In this document: positions 25,229-34,662 of the stretch, piece by piece
Numbering within the stretch: position 1 is the first letter of the stretch
How the letters are laid out: every line of letters starts with the position of its first letter
NCBI GenBank assembly: GCA_009929735.1
Contig: RZZU01000027.1
Coordinates: 1 to 34,756, forward strand
Reading direction: 5' to 3'
DNA length: 34,756 nucleotides
From: Clostridia bacterium
GTDB taxonomy: Bacteria > Bacillota > Clostridia > Lachnospirales > Anaerotignaceae
Notes under the pieces: model-generated
Databases searched by the model: none
The model's input: only the letters and a program-made list of their open reading frames with translations
What the model was told of the DNA's origin: nothing
Translations under genes and position numbers: made by a program

Positions 25229-25697
25229 AAAGAGGGTAAGGTCATTTGGGTATGCAACAATCAACGGAAGAGTATCTTGCGCCTGCATGAATCTTAAAAA
25301 AGACAAAACGTTTCTACATTTGATTGCTATTTCGGTGAAATTGAAATTTTTAAAATAGAGCGTGAAATGTGCAGTAGAGAACTTATGTAAATTATAATTT
25401 TTACCAGAATTCAGAATGCAAATTTGTTATTAACCGAAGCTAAGGATGGTTTGGCTGCTACGGTATATGAGAAGGATTGGTTGTTGCTTGCTGTTTACCC
25501 AAAAGGGTATTTTCGGTTTATTTTTTTGCTTTGCAACACATGGATGAGTCCAAATGAATAAGATGAGAAAGTAGGGGAAGGGGTTCGAAAAAAGCATCTA
25601 GCTAATTGTTAAATTTTGTATCATTTTGTCAGAAAAAAATGGTTATTGGTGACAAACAAAAGGAAACGATTCACTAAAAATTTGCCTAATTTGTTTC
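25229..25697. other. Gene-free stretch behind the decayed operon
   Basis: No recognisable gene. GAGGGT followed by ATGCAACAATC near 25251 resembles the start of a next operon gene but closes after 12 codons. The rest is AT-rich, probably further decayed coding DNA beyond recognition. Confidence 0.35.
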
Positions 25698-25726
25698 TTG
25701 AATGTAATTTATACGTATGCTATAAT
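25698..25726 (+). promoter_or_regulatory. Putative promoter of the HD gene
   Basis: TTGAAT (25698-25703), 17 nt, TATAAT (25721-25726). The leader to the HD start is about 150 nt. Confidence 0.6.
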
Positions 25727-25885
25727 AGAAAAGTCGAAGCGGAGTTTTTGAGAGATGGAAGCTTTTTGCTAAGGATCATTTGAAGAACGTCAGAATGCAA
25801 GATAGACAATTTGATTTTTTCTTTATTTCCCATCTTATTTTTTCCGCGAAAGTGATGCAATTATGTAAATCTTAAAAAGGACGTG

Positions 25886-26413
25886 ATGCCAATGCACAAG
25901 GCAATTGGTTCCAAAAAAGATTTTGGCAATTTAACTGAGGATGAGTTGTTGACTGAGTACAATGACTGTGTTCGGGATATCATTGATAACGAAATGGTGA
26001 AAAAAATGGATACTTATGTACAGCACTGCAATACCAGCAGGCTACAGCATAGTATCAATGTATCATATTACAGCTTTTTGATTTGTTATCGCATGGGATG
26101 GGACTATCGTTCCGCAGCTAGAGCAGGACTTCTGCATGATTTGTTTTTCTATGACTGGAGAACAAAAAAAGGGATTCCGGCGCATCATGCAATCTGGCAT
26201 CCCAGAGTTGCTTTGGATAATGCAAGCAAAATTACAGAGCTTAACAAAATCGAAAAGGATGCCATTCGTAAGCATATGTGGCCGTGCACATTAACTCCAC
26301 CCAGATATATTGAATCTTATGTTGTTACCTTTGTAGATAAACTTTCTGCCGTATGTGAGGTTGCAGAACGCAAGTATAAAGATATTCGCATAAGGAAAGT
26401 TGCTGTATCTTAA
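25886..26413 (+). CDS. HD-family phosphohydrolase
   Basis: A protein of about 175 residues of a widespread, uncharacterised clostridial HD family. Metal ligands are His56 (LQHSINV), the His85-Asp86 pair (LLHDLFFYDW) and His106 (IWHPRVAL), followed by the conserved KHMWPCT and VTFVDKLSA (residue numbers from an in-frame GTG at 25883). AAAAAGGA precedes three possible starts (GTG 25883, ATG 25886, ATG 25892); 25886 is a compromise. It is unrelated at motif level to the leftward HD gene at 10834. The substrate is unknown. Its own promoter and the terminator at 26705 suggest a single-gene or two-gene unit. Confidence 0.75.
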   Translation: MPMHKAIGSKKDFGNLTEDELLTEYNDCVRDIIDNEMVKKMDTYVQHCNTSRLQHSINVSYYSFLICYRMGWDYRSAARAGLLHDLFFYDWRTKKGIPAHHAIWHPRVALDNASKITELNKIEKDAIRKHMWPCTLTPPRYIESYVVTFVDKLSAVCEVAERKYKDIRIRKVAVS

Positions 26414-26442
26414 ATGAATTCAGTAAAGACGGAACTATTTTT

Positions 26443-26695
26443 ATGATTTTAACGATGTATTTAGCGGCGATAATCACAGGGGTTTGTGGTTGTCGCCGTT
26501 GTTTTTGCAAGAATTTCGGGGCTAAAAGCACTTGTGAATGACGGCAAAGGATTTGATGTAAGTCAGGCTGCCTATTTGGTCCCCAAATTCAAAAACGGAT
26601 CTTATTTTTGGAAAATAGCTTTTTATTACTTTTCAACCATCATGTTCAAGATAATCAATATCCTTTTCATAAATAACTTTAAAAACTACAAATAA
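26443..26695 (+). pseudogene. Possible small membrane protein split by a frameshift
   Basis: The ATG at 26443 opens MILTMYLAAIITG, then leaves frame. In the next frame from about 26480 a stretch reads VVVAVVFARISGLKAL and continues through a second hydrophobic segment (IAFYYFSTIMFKIINILFI) to a TAA at 26693-26695. Joining the two across GGGG near 26477 would give one protein of about 84 residues with a hydrophobic N-terminus. It lies just downstream of the HD gene and before the shared terminator. I do not recognise a family. A sequencing error in the G-run is an alternative. Confidence 0.4.
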
Positions 26696-26704
26696 AAAAT
26701 AAGA

Positions 26705-26731
26705 GGCGGGATTCTTTTAAAGAATCTCGCC
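26705..26731. terminator. Bidirectional terminator between convergent genes
   Basis: GGCGGGATTCTTT (26705-26717) pairs with AAAGAATCTCGCC (26719-26731) with one G-U. A-rich sequence upstream and TTT downstream allow use by the rightward HD unit and the leftward aroE-aroK gene. Confidence 0.85.
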
Positions 26732-26765
26732 TTTCACACTGTACAATTTTTTACAGATAAATTCA

Positions 26766-28016
26766 TTATTTGACAAAGCTTTGCGTGTACTGATACAGAA
26801 GTTCGTCCAAGCCTTTTTCAAGGGAAAGGTTATTCTCGCTGATTATTTCTGATGCTGCTGAATATAGGGGCAAGCGTTCTTGGTATAGTCGCAAGGTTGC
26901 CTCTGGATTGGGCGTAAGCGGTCTGCCGTTTCCGCTTTCCAATAAAGACACTGCCCTTTTTATCCAAACGATACGACCGTTTTGCTTAAGGGAGGCAATA
27001 TTTTCCGCATCCTTTATCACGCCGCCGCCTGTTGAAATAACCAGATTATTCAGCTGTGAAAGCTTTTGAACCACTGATTTTTCTATCTCACGAAATGCAG
27101 GCTCACCCATCTTTGAAAAGTATTCTTGAATCGGCATATTGATTTCCTTTACGATTTCCTCATCTACATCAATAAAGGCTTTCCCAAGCCGTTCGGCCGC
27201 CATTTTACCTAGAGCTGTTTTCCCGCAGCCACTCATACCGATGAGCACAAGGTTGCTGCGTTCTGCTAAAAGGGTTGCGTAAAGGTTTTGTATGATGGAA
27301 TCCTCCATTTTTTTGCCTAAGAATATTTCTACTGCACATTTTGCCTGTCCAATCAGCATTTCTAAGCCACCAACGGCGATGACGCCTTTCGAAAGTCCCT
27401 CCAAAACGAATTTTGTTCTTAAGGGATTATAAACAACATCAACCACCGCCTCAAGCTTATCAAACGCAGTTAGGCGAATGGGGCTTTCTTTTGTATTAGG
27501 GTACATCCCAACAGGCGTGGTATTAATAATAATTTCTGCATCCGTATGGGTTTGATAGCAGGTTTCATAGGAAATTGTTTCGGGATTTTCTTTATAGTAT
27601 ACAGTGAGCACCTCTTTGGCACCCATGTCCCTTACCACTGAGATGCAAGCCTTTGCGGCTCCGCCTTTACCCAGTAGCAAAACTTTTTTTCCTTTTGGAT
27701 TAATCTTGTGTTTTACTAACATATAGCGAAAACCGTCATAATCGGTATTATAGCCATAGAGCATATGATTTCTATGTACAATTGTATTGACGGCACCGAT
27801 TGCCTCAGCCTTTGGATCAATGCAATCCAAATAAGGAATTACCATTTCTTTATAGGGAATGGTTACATTGATTGCACTGAAGTCTTTTTGTGCCATAAAT
27901 GTATGGAAGAACTCTTTGGACAGGGGAATTAAGTCGTATGTATAATCTGCCAGCTGTTCATGTATGATTTTGGAAAAACTATGACCGAGTTTTTCGCCAA
28001 TTAATCCGTATCTCAT
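26766..28016 (-). CDS. aroE-aroK: Bifunctional shikimate dehydrogenase / shikimate kinase
   Basis: A single 416-residue chain carries two consecutive shikimate-pathway enzymes. Residues 1-250 are AroE: SxS substrate site HSFSKII, catalytic Lys in NVTIPYKEM, NTDYDGF, the NADP loop LGKGGAAKA and the C-terminal GLEMLIGQA. Residues 255-416 are AroK: P-loop GMSGCGKTALGK, FIDVDEEI, STGGGVI and the lid NGRPLTP. Together they reduce 3-dehydroshikimate and phosphorylate shikimate. The ATG at 28016 is used because GAGG lies about 8 nt upstream; a GTG at 28025 overlaps it. The frame is continuous with no linker damage. It stands alone, away from other aro genes. Confidence 0.94.
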   Translation of the reverse strand: MRYGLIGEKLGHSFSKIIHEQLADYTYDLIPLSKEFFHTFMAQKDFSAINVTIPYKEMVIPYLDCIDPKAEAIGAVNTIVHRNHMLYGYNTDYDGFRYMLVKHKINPKGKKVLLLGKGGAAKACISVVRDMGAKEVLTVYYKENPETISYETCYQTHTDAEIIINTTPVGMYPNTKESPIRLTAFDKLEAVVDVVYNPLRTKFVLEGLSKGVIAVGGLEMLIGQAKCAVEIFLGKKMEDSIIQNLYATLLAERSNLVLIGMSGCGKTALGKMAAERLGKAFIDVDEEIVKEINMPIQEYFSKMGEPAFREIEKSVVQKLSQLNNLVISTGGGVIKDAENIASLKQNGRIVWIKRAVSLLESGNGRPLTPNPEATLRLYQERLPLYSAASEIISENNLSLEKGLDELLYQYTQSFVK

Positions 28017-28220
28017 GGAATGCACCTCAAATCTTTTGGTTTTCTCCTATGGTAATACAGCCGATAAAATTATGCAATGATTTTTATTTTTTCTATAAAA
28101 TGTTTCTGTACAGCTCCATGAATTACCAGTAAAACGTAATATATTCTTAATGGCAAAACAGGGAAAAATGTGATAGAATAGGAAAAAACGGAACTGTTGG
28201 TAAATTTATAGGAGAAAATG

Positions 28221-29825
28221 ATGAAAAAATGGTTAAAGAAAATAGGAGCAGCAATTGTAACGGCATCCTTATTGATAAGCAACCTAGGTATGGTAACGGT
28301 TTCAGCAGCTGATTCCAATGATTTTTGCGGTGTGTGGATTTCAACGGTTTATAGTTCGGATTATCCCTCTGTGCAAAATAATATTGAAGGTCAAAAGCAA
28401 GAATTTACGCAAAAATTAGATAAGTTGAAAGCCATTGGTGTAAATGCAGTGGTGGTTCAAGTCAGACCCAAGGGTGACGCTTTTTATGAATCGGAATTGA
28501 ATCCATGGAGTGCAGTTTTAACCGGTGTGCAGGGGAAAGACCCTGGTTATGACCCTATGGAGTTTATGATAGAAGAAGCACATAAAAGGGGCATGGAGTT
28601 TCATGCATGGATGAACCCTTATCGTCTTACCACCTCAGGAACGGATTTAGCAGCTCTTTCAGCTGATAATATGGCAAGAATGCACCCGGATTGGATTATT
28701 ACATATAATGGTGCAATGTATTATAACCCTGCGAAAACGGAAGTAAAGGAGTATATCCGTGATACCGTTGCTGAGGTTGTTAATAATTACGACGTAGATG
28801 CAATTCATTTTGATGATTATTTTTACCCAACAAATTATCCGTTAGCCGATGGTCAAACGAGAGATGGCGATGAGGCAGATGCCCGTCGAGAGCACGTAAA
28901 TGACATGGTTCGTATGGTTAGTGAGGAGATCAAGAAAATCAATCCAAAGGTACAATTTGGGATAAGTCCTTTAGGCATTTGGAAAAATAACAGCTCTGAC
29001 CCATCGGGTTCAGCTACAAATGGTGGCGAAGGATATTATTCCGTATATGGGGATGCAAAAACTTGGGTTGAAAAGGGATGGGTAGACTATATTACTCCCC
29101 AGCTATACTGGGAACAAGGAAATGCTTATGCAGATTATGAAACGCTTGTAAAGTGGTGGAGCAACTTGGTGAAAGGTACCGGCGTTACCCTTTACATTGG
29201 GCAGGGAATTTATAAAGACGTGGTGGCAAAGGAAATTACGGAGCAATTAAAGGTGAATGAAGGCTATACTGTAAGCGGAAGTATTTTCTTTAGTGCAAGG
29301 GATTTATTTGAAGACCGTCAGGGCGCAGCAACGGCTTTAAAAAAATATTATAGTGCCGTTACAACCACGGAAACACCCGTAGTGGAAACGCCGACTGTAA
29401 TTGAAAAGAAGAAAGCCTATGCAACCAAATCGGCGATTACAGTCAATGGTGTGCCTGTTTCCTTTGAAGTATATACCATAAACGATTATACTTACTTTAA
29501 ACTAAGGGATATTGCGTATTCCATCAGCGGTACAGCAAAGCAGTTTGATACCTCATGGAATGAAGCGGAAGCAGCCATCAATCTGCTAACAGGCTTAAGC
29601 TATTCCGGAGCAACAAGCACCATTTCATCAGCAAAGGATACTTCAGCAATCACCTCCACTGCAAAGCTTTATTTGGACGGGCAGCAAAAAAGTGTAACTG
29701 CGTTTACGATTAACGATTATACTTACTATAAACTAAGAGATATTGCAAAGCTTTTGGACGTAGGGGTTACTTGGAATGAAAAAACCTCTGCCATAGGAAT
29801 TGATACTACAAAAGGATACGAATAA
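28221..29825 (+). CDS. Secreted GHL10/DUF187 glycosidase-like protein with stalk repeats
   Basis: Residues 1-29 are a signal peptide cut near VSA. Residues 35-350 are a GHL10 (DUF187, YddW-like) TIM-barrel: FCGVWISTVY at the start, VVVQVRPKGDAFY, FHAWMNPYR, VDAIHFDDYFYP with the candidate catalytic acids, and VDYITPQLYW. Relatives cleave or bind peptidoglycan-type glycans. After a Thr/Pro linker come two stalk-domain repeats (copper-amine-oxidase N-terminal type). Each has a TINDYTYxKLRDIA core, near residues 418 and 497, and probably mediates wall anchoring or multimerisation. AGGAG is 6 nt before the ATG at 28221 (3 nt before one at 28218). A terminator follows. Confidence 0.85.
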   Translation: MKKWLKKIGAAIVTASLLISNLGMVTVSAADSNDFCGVWISTVYSSDYPSVQNNIEGQKQEFTQKLDKLKAIGVNAVVVQVRPKGDAFYESELNPWSAVLTGVQGKDPGYDPMEFMIEEAHKRGMEFHAWMNPYRLTTSGTDLAALSADNMARMHPDWIITYNGAMYYNPAKTEVKEYIRDTVAEVVNNYDVDAIHFDDYFYPTNYPLADGQTRDGDEADARREHVNDMVRMVSEEIKKINPKVQFGISPLGIWKNNSSDPSGSATNGGEGYYSVYGDAKTWVEKGWVDYITPQLYWEQGNAYADYETLVKWWSNLVKGTGVTLYIGQGIYKDVVAKEITEQLKVNEGYTVSGSIFFSARDLFEDRQGAATALKKYYSAVTTTETPVVETPTVIEKKKAYATKSAITVNGVPVSFEVYTINDYTYFKLRDIAYSISGTAKQFDTSWNEAEAAINLLTGLSYSGATSTISSAKDTSAITSTAKLYLDGQQKSVTAFTINDYTYYKLRDIAKLLDVGVTWNEKTSAIGIDTTKGYE

Positions 29826-29836
29826 AAGCTGTTTGG

Positions 29837-29870
29837 CGGTACTTGCAAAAATTTGTAAGTACCGTTTTTT
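29837..29870 (+). terminator. Terminator of the GHL10 gene
   Basis: CGGTACTTGCAAA pairs with TTTGTAAGTACCG (29837-29864, one G-U), followed by T6 to 29870. The next 270 bp hold no recognised gene. Confidence 0.9.
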
Positions 29871-30139
29871 ATTTTCTCATTTTAAAGTGAAAAGAAAGGT
29901 CTTCTTTGAACTCTAGCCAATGAAACGGTGTATGAGTGAGATGAAGATCAGCCAATTCGAATGCTTTCTAAGCGAGATAGATTTTTTTATTTAAGGAAAT
30001 GATGGTTCATTCCATGTGTCCGCTTCATTCAATCAGTGTTTCCTTAGGGTTTATTTTATGAATTTTGGCAAAACTGAGATAAAGTTAAAATGATGAAAAA
30101 ACATCACTTACAGAGAAAAAATTTGTATGCTATTTATTG

Positions 30140-30166
30140 TTAGCACTCTTTACAAGTGAGTGCTAA
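30140..30166. promoter_or_regulatory. CIRCE element (HrcA operator)
   Basis: A perfect TTAGCACTC-N9-GAGTGCTAA, the canonical HrcA binding site, overlapping the -35 of the clpB promoter. It places clpB under HrcA heat-shock repression, whereas in B. subtilis-type bacteria Clp genes are usually under CtsR. Confidence 0.97.
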
Positions 30167-30177
30167 CAATGTATAAT
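30149..30177 (+). promoter_or_regulatory. clpB promoter
   Basis: TTTACA (30149-30154), 17 nt, TATAAT (30172-30177). The -35 lies between the two CIRCE arms, so HrcA binding would block RNA polymerase. Confidence 0.85.
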
Positions 30178-30246
30178 ATACCCATAAAATAATAAATGGA
30201 AATGGGACACAAGATGGTCTTTTTTAATTAGGAAGGTGGAATGGTT

Positions 30247-32829
30247 ATGAACTTGCAAAAATTTACTCAAAAGTCTTTGGAAGCCATTCAAAATGCCCAG
30301 TCTATGGCTGTGGAATACGGAAACCCGCAAATAGACCAACAGCATTTGTTGGCTGCCCTATTAACCCAAGAGGAGGGTTTAATTCCTCAGCTTTTGCAGA
30401 AGATGGACGTAAATGTGAACGGCCTTCTTCAGGCGGTGGAGGCGGAAATTAAGAAGCTTCCCCGTGCATCCGGCGGACAGACCTATATAAGCTCGGATTT
30501 GGAAAAAACAATGATTGCAGCAGAAAAGCTTGCCGAGAATATGAAGGATGAATATGTGTCGGTGGAACATATTTTTATGGCGATTTTGAATGCACCAAAC
30601 GGAGTTTTAAAGCCGCTTTTTCAGCAATATGATGTTGAAAAAAATAGTTTTATGAAAATTTTGGTTTCAGTAAGGGGCAATACCCGTGTGACCAGTGATT
30701 CTCCCGAGGCAACGTATGACTCTTTGAAAAAATACGGAACTGATTTGCTGGAAAAGGCAAGAAGCAAGAAGCTCGATCCTGTTATTGGTAGGGATGAGGA
30801 AATTCGTAATGTCATTCGTATTTTATCTCGTAAAACAAAAAACAATCCCGTTTTAATTGGCGAACCAGGTGTTGGCAAAACAGCAATCGCCGAAGGCTTG
30901 GCACAGCGAATTGTAAAAGAGGATGTTCCCAACAGCTTAAAGGATAAAACTATTTTTTCTTTGGATATGGGTGCGCTGATTGCAGGGGCGAAATTTCGAG
31001 GAGAGTTCGAGGAACGTTTAAAAGCTGTCTTAAATGAGGTTCGCAAAAGCGAAGGGAAAATCATCCTTTTTATTGATGAGCTGCATACTATCGTAGGTGC
31101 AGGGAAGGCCGACGGCGCAATGGATGCGGGCAACCTGCTGAAGCCTATGCTGGCAAGGGGCGAGCTGCATTGTATTGGTGCAACAACTTTGAATGAATAT
31201 AAGCAGTATATTGAAAAAGATCCAGCTTTGGAAAGGAGATTTCAGCCTGTTTTAGTCAGCGAGCCAACGGTGGAGGATACCATTGCAATTTTGCGTGGAT
31301 TAAAGGAGCGGTACGAGGTATACCATGGTGTCAAAATTCAGGATCAGGCAATTATCGCTGCCGCAACCTTGTCGAACAGATATATCAGTGACCGTTTTCT
31401 TCCGGATAAGGCAATCGACTTGGTGGATGAGGCTTGTGCAATGATTCGTACGGAAATGGATTCCATGCCAACAGAGCTGGATGTGATTCAAAGAAAAATT
31501 ATTCAGCATGAAATTGAAGAGGCAGCACTGAAAAAAGAAAATGACAAGCTTTCAAAGGAACGTTTGGCGGAAACGCAAAAGGAATTGGCAGAAATGCGTG
31601 ACAAGTTTGCTGTATTAAAGGCAAAGTGGGAGAATGAAAAAGACTCCATTGGCGTTGTGCAAAAGCTAAGGGAGGAAATAGAGGACGTAAACGCAGAAAT
31701 TGAAGCGGCAGAAAGAAAATATGACTTAAACCGTGCCGCAGAGTTGAAATATGGCAGCCTACCTCAGTTGCAGAAGGAATTGGCAGAAAAAGAGCGTCTT
31801 GCCGAGGAAAAAAGCGGGAAGAATACCCTACTGCGAGATAAGGTAACTGAGGAGGAGATTGCCCGCATCATTGAACGCTGGACGGGCATTCCCGTTGCAA
31901 GACTAATGGAGGGGGAAAGAGATAAGCTTCTTCATTTGGAGGATATTTTGCATGAGAGGGTAGTTGGACAGGATGAAGCGGTAACAAAGGTTTCGGAGGC
32001 AATCCTAAGAAGCCGTGCAGGGATACAAAGCCCGAACAGACCCATTGGTTCCTTTCTTTTCCTCGGCCCTACGGGTGTAGGGAAAACGGAATTGGCAAAA
32101 ACCTTGGCGGAATGTCTGTTTGATGATGAAAAAAATATGGTTCGCATTGATATGTCGGAGTATATGGAGAAATTCAGTGTATCCCGTTTGATTGGTGCGC
32201 CCCCGGGATATGTTGGGTATGAAGAGGGCGGACAGCTTACCGAGGCTGTACGCAGAAAGCCTTATTCGGTTATACTTTTTGATGAAATTGAAAAGGCGCA
32301 TCCAGATGTATTTAATATTCTTCTTCAGGTACTGGATGATGGGCGGATTACAGATTCTCAAGGCAGAACGGTGGATTTTAAAAATACTGTTATTATACTG
32401 ACCTCAAACTTAGGTTCCTCTTATTTATTGGAAGGTGTGGATGAAACAGGGGAAATCAATGAGGATGCACGTTTGGCAGTAGAACAATTGCTCCGTCGTT
32501 CTTTTAGACCAGAATTTTTAAACCGACTGGACGAAATTGTATTTTATAAGCCATTGACAAAGGATAATATTAACCATATTATCGACTTGATTATGGTGGA
32601 TTTGAATAAACGCTTGTGTGATAAACAGCTTCGGTGTGAATTAACACAAAGGGCAAAGAAATTTATTGTTGATGAGAGCTATGACCCAGCGTTTGGTGCA
32701 AGACCGTTAAAGAGAATGGTGCAAAGAAATATCGAAACCTTACTGGCAAAAAAAATTATCGCCGACGAGGTTGTTCCGGAAAGCGTATTAACCATTGATG
32801 TCGAGAATGGGGTATATAAGGTTCTCTAA
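30247..32829 (+). CDS. clpB: Chaperone ClpB (AAA+ disaggregase)
   Basis: An Hsp100 hexameric disaggregase that resolves aggregates with DnaK. Domain order in 860 residues: Clp_N repeats (1-150), AAA1 with GEPGVGKTA near 205 and FIDELHT near 277, the long coiled-coil M domain (about 400-525), AAA2 with GPTGVGKTE near 605, and the ClpB C-terminal domain to 860. The complete M domain separates it from ClpA/ClpC-type unfoldases, and there is no ClpP-loop signature. The ATG at 30247 gives the usual [10 protein letters not shown] start and correct spacing from AAGGTGG; an ATG at 30241 is also in frame. Own CIRCE promoter and terminator: a monocistronic heat-shock gene. Confidence 0.96.
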   Translation: MNLQKFTQKSLEAIQNAQSMAVEYGNPQIDQQHLLAALLTQEEGLIPQLLQKMDVNVNGLLQAVEAEIKKLPRASGGQTYISSDLEKTMIAAEKLAENMKDEYVSVEHIFMAILNAPNGVLKPLFQQYDVEKNSFMKILVSVRGNTRVTSDSPEATYDSLKKYGTDLLEKARSKKLDPVIGRDEEIRNVIRILSRKTKNNPVLIGEPGVGKTAIAEGLAQRIVKEDVPNSLKDKTIFSLDMGALIAGAKFRGEFEERLKAVLNEVRKSEGKIILFIDELHTIVGAGKADGAMDAGNLLKPMLARGELHCIGATTLNEYKQYIEKDPALERRFQPVLVSEPTVEDTIAILRGLKERYEVYHGVKIQDQAIIAAATLSNRYISDRFLPDKAIDLVDEACAMIRTEMDSMPTELDVIQRKIIQHEIEEAALKKENDKLSKERLAETQKELAEMRDKFAVLKAKWENEKDSIGVVQKLREEIEDVNAEIEAAERKYDLNRAAELKYGSLPQLQKELAEKERLAEEKSGKNTLLRDKVTEEEIARIIERWTGIPVARLMEGERDKLLHLEDILHERVVGQDEAVTKVSEAILRSRAGIQSPNRPIGSFLFLGPTGVGKTELAKTLAECLFDDEKNMVRIDMSEYMEKFSVSRLIGAPPGYVGYEEGGQLTEAVRRKPYSVILFDEIEKAHPDVFNILLQVLDDGRITDSQGRTVDFKNTVIILTSNLGSSYLLEGVDETGEINEDARLAVEQLLRRSFRPEFLNRLDEIVFYKPLTKDNINHIIDLIMVDLNKRLCDKQLRCELTQRAKKFIVDESYDPAFGARPLKRMVQRNIETLLAKKIIADEVVPESVLTIDVENGVYKVL

Positions 32830-32866
32830 AAACGGCAGGCAACAGTTCGATTTTTAAAAGTGATAT

Positions 32867-32907
32867 AAAAAAGCGGTAATTACTTAAATGGTAATTGCTG
32901 CTTTTTT
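32867..32907 (+). terminator. Terminator of clpB
   Basis: A 17-bp stem (32867-32883 with 32891-32907, with G-U pairs), a seven-base loop TTAAATG, and flanking A6/T6 tracts. Confidence 0.85.
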
Positions 32908-32956
32908 ATATTTCTTGAAACATTTTTTAATGTCATGCAAGAGTTTTTGTCGAAGA

Positions 32957-32985
32957 TTGTATTTATTCTTACTTTCTGCTATAAT
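32957..32985 (+). promoter_or_regulatory. Putative promoter of the GGDEF gene
   Basis: TTGTAT (32957-32962), 17 nt, TATAAT (32980-32985). It leaves a leader of about 230 nt before the start codon. A CTGTT/AACAG stem near 33150 followed by T7 could be an attenuator. I saw no c-di-GMP riboswitch core. Confidence 0.5.
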
Positions 32986-33220
32986 ATTTTGTAAAACAAC
33001 AACAAAAATTAATTCCGAAACGTTTTGAAATAAAAAATTTTTCCAGTGCAATTTTGCAGAATTCAGAACTTTTTTATTGCAGTTACAAAGGAAGTGTATT
33101 TGTTGGGGAATGAACTTAAAATGATTGTAACGAAATGATAAAATTTTAAACTGTTTTATGAACAGTCTTCACGTTTTTTTCTTGTGATTTATGAAAAATA
33201 AAGCTAAGGAAGGAATTTTA

Positions 33221-34315
33221 ATGGATAATTCACCGAAACGAATGAGAGTGTTGGGTTATTTGAAAGAGAGGCTGCTAGCAGAAAAAGTTGATTTATATAA
33301 GGAAGAAATATGTAATAGGAACTATAGCAGCTTTCTTGGATTGACTTTGGTAGGCATCTTTTCCTCGGGCAGTATTTTAGCGATTGGGATACCTTTATCG
33401 CAGTATTTTATCTTCAACAAACAAATTTTCATTTTATTTGCGTATTGTGTTATTTTATATTTGATCGCAAAGCTGTATCTTCAAAAAGAAAAGAAGTACA
33501 TTACAGCAGTGTTTTATGCTGCACTGACACCACTTATGATTATAGGTATTTTAATGGGAACTTTCTTAGACAGAGAGGTACCCTCTATTACATTCATGGT
33601 TTTTATTAGCGTGCTGACTTTGTTTATGTTGGATAAGCCATGGCGGATTTTTTTATACATTACCTGCTCATCCATTATTTATATTATTTGTTGCTATTAT
33701 GCAAAGGAATATGAGCTGTTCCTTACAGATATGATGCATTTGGCGGCTTTTTATTGTTTGGCCGTGGGTCTAAACTTTTTAACACTAATTGATCGCATCG
33801 ATAATGTAGAAAATTTTGTACAATACAAAATCAAGTCGGAAATTGATTTAATGACAGGTGTATACAACAGAGAGGTTGGGCTTCTTAAAATCAAGCAGCT
33901 ATTGAATAATCAGGTAAAAGGTGCTTTTATTATTGTGGATATTGACAATTTCAAAAAAATTAATGACAACTATGGTCATATGTACGGAGATACTGTGATT
34001 AAAGATATAAGCAGATTGATTAAAGAATCTTTCGGCAGTGAAGATGTTGTTTTGCGTATGGGTGGGGATGAGTTTATTGTTTATTCCGTTGAACTTGTAG
34101 AAATGGGAGAGTGTAAAAAAAGCTTGGAGTATTTATTTAACCGTTTAAGTTCTGCTGAGATAGGACGTGAAAAAGGAATTGCAGTTAGCATTAGTATTGG
34201 CTGTTCCATCAATGATAAGGAAAAGATTGACTTTAATCGACTTTACAGGGAAAGTGATCAATGCTTATATGTTGCCAAAAATTCCGGCAAGGGTTGTTGT
34301 GTAATTAAGAAATAA
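33221..34315 (+). CDS. Membrane-bound diguanylate cyclase (GGDEF domain)
   Basis: 364 residues. The N-terminal half has about six hydrophobic helices (near 40-195) forming a membrane sensor of unknown input. Residues 205-364 are a GGDEF domain with the intact active-site motif GGDEF (281-285), preceded by DIDNFKKINDNYGH with its metal-binding Asp, and NSGKG near the end. The inhibitory I-site RxxD is absent; the equivalent position reads GSED. It should make c-di-GMP from GTP without that product inhibition. The ATG at 33221 has AAGGAAGGA just upstream, unlike an earlier ATG at 33191. Single gene with its own terminator. Confidence 0.9.
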   Translation: MDNSPKRMRVLGYLKERLLAEKVDLYKEEICNRNYSSFLGLTLVGIFSSGSILAIGIPLSQYFIFNKQIFILFAYCVILYLIAKLYLQKEKKYITAVFYAALTPLMIIGILMGTFLDREVPSITFMVFISVLTLFMLDKPWRIFLYITCSSIIYIICCYYAKEYELFLTDMMHLAAFYCLAVGLNFLTLIDRIDNVENFVQYKIKSEIDLMTGVYNREVGLLKIKQLLNNQVKGAFIIVDIDNFKKINDNYGHMYGDTVIKDISRLIKESFGSEDVVLRMGGDEFIVYSVELVEMGECKKSLEYLFNRLSSAEIGREKGIAVSISIGCSINDKEKIDFNRLYRESDQCLYVAKNSGKGCCVIKK

Positions 34316-34356
34316 AAATCGTTTAAGAAGCATTTGGACTTTTCCCAAATAAAAAG

Positions 34357-34397
34357 AAAAGGGTTCTATGAATTTTCTCTATCATAGACCCTTTTTT
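34357..34397 (+). terminator. Terminator of the GGDEF gene
   Basis: AAAAGGGTTCTATGA pairs with TCATAGACCCTTTT with a one-base bulge, followed by a T-run. Flanking A/T tracts allow use in both directions. Confidence 0.8.
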
Positions 34398-34662
34398 ATT
34401 GTGAGAAAGCAAGGACAAGTAATATTGAACAAAGATCGAGAACACATAATTGACATTTTAAAAGTATTATATTTTTATGCATAAACATGGTGCTTTGCCT
34501 TATGCATTAGATACATTATGAGATTTATAAAGCCATTTAGCATCATTTTGGTGCTTTCTAGGCTGAAAAAAAGATTAATATAGAAAGATTTATCTGATAG
34601 TGTTATAATATAAAAACAAAATGAAACCATTTTCTTTATTGTCTTTAATATACAATGGGGGG
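34398..34662. other. Gene-free spacer before an insertion sequence
   Basis: AT-rich sequence with no recognisable gene between the GGDEF terminator and the IS end. The IS border is most likely at TG, either 34656-34657 or 34663-34664. Confidence 0.4.

Noticed and set aside
30621..31133. 170-codon minus-strand frame opposite clpB
   Set aside because: Shadow of the strongly conserved AAA1 domain of ClpB.
32986..33220. c-di-GMP riboswitch in the GGDEF leader
   Set aside because: Looked for the GEMM core because of the long leader; the conserved segments are not present.
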